Below, in pieces: positions 61,844-64,000 of a stretch of 64,000 nt of DNA. Made by a program: the position numbers and the translations under genes. The notes below the pieces were generated by a model, which saw only the letters and a list, made by a program, of their open reading frames with translations, did no database searches and had not been told where the DNA came from. Positions within the stretch are counted from its first letter, which is position 1. Each line of letters opens with the position of its first letter. The stretch lies in assembly GCA_012295275.1 (NCBI GenBank), contig CM022673.1, positions 7,949,811-8,013,810 of the forward strand. Direction: 5' to 3'. Source of the DNA: Chrysomallon squamiferum. Lineage: Eukaryota > Mollusca > Gastropoda > Neomphalida > Peltospiridae.

Positions 61844-64000
61844 AATCATGGCAGACAAGATGTTTATGACAGACAAAGAGAAGACATTTCAATATTCAGA
61901 TGAACTTCCTTCTCTCCCTATCCCACCTTTACATCAGACACTTGAAAAATACCTAGATTCAGGTGAGCCCAGTCAGTTTAAAAAGTACCATTGTTATCAC
62001 TGTTATTATTTGTTAAAAGTCATTGTTTTAAAATAAAAGATATGTTCTACCCAGCTTTGCATCAAACACTGCAGAAATATCTGGATTTAAATTCACAATC
62101 AATTGTAATAATGTCCTGATGTTACTGCTATTACTCTTACGTTGTTATAATCATTCTTTAGATATTACAGCTGTGTTATTGATATTATTATGGTGATGTT
62201 GTTGATATTAATGCTGTCTGTATGTTGCACTGTTATAGTTACTAGTATGTAATTAATGTCAGGATTATTATTAATATTGATACTAATGTTATGGTTATTG
62301 TTATTATTTTGTCCTTGTTAGGCTGCAGCTCTATTTTGTCATTGTTTTATTATTAAGTTTTATGTAATTTTAATTGTCATGGTTACCAATTCATAATGTT
62401 TTCTTTTTTTAAAAAGGCAGGATAAATGAGGTTAAACATTCATTAAGGAAACAAAACCGTAAACATCAGTGTATTGGCATACAAACATTATCTACCCACC
62501 AAACACACAGACATTCCCCTAGTCAGTAACTTAATAGTTAAAAAAACAAATGTTTTAATCTTTATTTCCTAATAAATAAATTCTGTCTTTTAGTCTAACG
62601 TTTTATGAAGAAATACTGATTTTATTTTTGAAAAACTCATTCTTTTCACTTCACTAAATAAAATTGTACTCGGATGGAAATATGGAAAATTTTTTTTATC
62701 TTTTTATTTTTTATTTTTACATTACAGTAAAACCTTTGGTATCTGATGAAGAATACAAAAAGACTGTAAAAATTGTGGAGAAATTTGAAAATGGAATTGG
62801 CAAGGATTTGAATCTCAAGTTACACGAGAAAGCCAAATACATGAGAAATTGGGTAAATGAAAGTTAATTCATTACATTTTCACAAAAAAAAAAAAAAATA
62901 AATATTATTATAATCTGCAAAATATGGATTTTATGCTTGAAGCTTTAAAAACAAAAACAGTTTAAAATATTATTATAAAGTTTGTAAAAAGTTAAATCTA
63001 ATAACATTTCTTTTAATAAAGATATCGGACGTATTTGCTGGGTTTTTTTGTCTGGTTATTCATTGTCGTGAATGAATGTAAAATGATAAGGCAGTCTGTT
63101 TTAATTTTTATACAAGTGAAATATTTAAATGTTTGTTGTTCATTAAAGTGACCTAATGCTGAAAATAACAGACACACTTACAGAATATAATTACAGGATA
63201 GTTAAGAAGAAGTAAAAGTTTTACTCTCAGCCTTATTTAATATTTATTAATGCTAAATGTTTTATTTTTGTTGATGAGAATTTTAGAATATAAGAGGTTG
63301 GAGAGAAAGATATAGAGAAATGGATAGTGTGACAAAGAATAGGTGAGACATTGTTTGATGGATTCAGAAATGAGAGAAAATAAAAATAAAAACAGGATGT
63401 AAAAGAAAGACTGAGAGAAGTTTAGAAAAGAATGGAGAATGATAAGCAGAAAGAATGGCTGAGGAAGGGTACATAAAAATAATAAATATTTTAAATGTGT
63501 TTAGTGTTTTTAATGTAAATTATTCATTTTCAGCTTTATCGATGGTGGGAAGATGTTGCCTATTTAGAGTTTAGAGATTCGATAGCAGTTCGACTCAATA
63601 TCTCTGGTATTGGGCCGTACATGTATGATGTCTGGCCAGTCCGACTTGGTACACAGATTGAAAGGGCAGCCATGATGCTCTATTACACAATGGACTTCTG
63701 GAAAAACATCAGAAAGTAAAAAATTTTAAATAATAATATTTTTAAAATAACTTAATTTTAATCCTTGTGTTTGATTCTTAAAATTTTTATAATTATACTG
63801 ATTCATTTTTTTAATGTAAATATTCTTCTTTTTATTTATTTATTTTATTTTTTTATTTTTGTATTTTAATGGTTTAGCAGATATAAACTTATTTCACTGC
63901 ATTTTATGAAGCATCTTGAAATTATCTGACAAAACATTTCCTTTCTATATTAAATTATTTACTTTACATTTTTGTGTGTTAACAACAACAAACAAATCAA
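61844..64000 (+). CDS. CROT: carnitine O-octanoyltransferase-like, 5' part
   Basis: CROT moves medium-chain acyl groups from CoA to carnitine so that peroxisomal products can leave for mitochondria. Three coding exons are visible: start ATG 61848 in exon 61844-61962, then 62728-62852 and 63534-63715. All are in phase, and the gene runs off the right edge inside an intron. They encode 141 residues of the N-terminal choline/carnitine acyltransferase region: EKTFQYSDELPSLPIPPLHQ, LEKYLDS, VKPLVSDEEYKKTVKIVEKF, RNWLYRWWEDVAYLEFR, and GTQIERAAMMLYYTMDFWKN. The catalytic His and the CoA and carnitine sites lie further on, outside the window. There is no mitochondrial leader or N-terminal membrane segment, which favours CROT over CPT1/CPT2. 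CRAT remains possible. Confidence 0.85.
62043..62105 (+). pseudogene. remnant copy of CROT first coding exon
   Basis: About 90 bp after the end of the first CROT coding exon, a second stretch encodes PALHQTLQKYLD, against PPLHQTLEKYLD in the true exon. DNA similarity runs through CCCAGCTTTGCATCAAACACT. It is preceded by an AG (AAATAAAAG) and followed by TCAATT|gtaata, but the upstream part of the exon is not matched. It looks like a decayed local duplication. An alternative exon is less likely. Confidence 0.55.

Noticed and set aside
1-64000. tRNA or rRNA genes, CRISPR arrays, telomeric TTAGGG arrays
   Set aside because: None were seen by eye. A tRNAscan or covariance search was not possible, so a diverged tRNA could be missed.

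Overview
The window is invertebrate nuclear DNA: very AT-rich, full of microsatellites and homopolymer runs, with intron-rich protein-coding genes whose introns are mostly 0.2-1 kb. A diverged SINE at about 58.04-58.31 kb has the layout of a SINE that is widespread in mollusc genomes, and a second partial copy lies at 52.56-52.72 kb. With the animal-type proteins this points to a mollusc or other lophotrochozoan. I cannot name the species.

Six genes can be followed exon by exon, and their orientation alternates strictly. They are TEX10 (minus, 3.95-12.22 kb), a SWEET/SLC50A1 sugar transporter (plus, 13.88-17.54 kb), MINDY4 deubiquitinase (minus, 24.69-32.55 kb), telomerase reverse transcriptase TERT (plus, at least 33.86-50.49 kb), ARPC2 (minus, 51.76-57.00 kb), and the 5' end of a carnitine acyltransferase that best fits CROT (plus, 61.85 kb to beyond the right edge). 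This gives three head-to-head pairs (TEX10/SWEET, MINDY4/TERT, ARPC2/CROT) and two tail-to-tail pairs. Four joined reading frames could be checked by length. TEX10 (895 aa), SWEET (219 aa) and ARPC2 (298 aa) close without error. MINDY4 closes at 761 aa if one base is restored.

TERT is the most unusual gene. It has at least 31 coding exons and about 1,750 codons, against roughly 1,100-1,200 residues for many animal TERTs. The excess sits in two Ser/Asn/Asp/Lys-rich segments: a linker after the TEN domain and a block of about 450 residues inside the RNA-binding domain. One intron (41,403-41,565) has the donor and branch site of a U12 (minor-spliceosome) intron, and another (49,354-49,536) is GC-AG. 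The large insert exon changes frame three times and its upstream junction does not close in frame, which points either to assembly indels or to real decay of the insert. The catalytic RT motifs are intact.

The genes have unrelated cellular jobs: ribosome maturation, sugar transport, deubiquitination, telomere synthesis, actin branching and peroxisomal fatty-acid handling. They share no pathway. Divergent intergenic regions carry promoter-like motifs: TCTCGCGAGA between TEX10 and SWEET, E2F- and YY1-like sites between MINDY4 and TERT, and a CACGTG E-box before ARPC2. The left 4 kb holds microsatellites and a CpG-richer patch with three CRE-like sites but no recognisable gene. The 7 kb between SWEET and MINDY4 holds a ~75-bp tandem array and microsatellites only.
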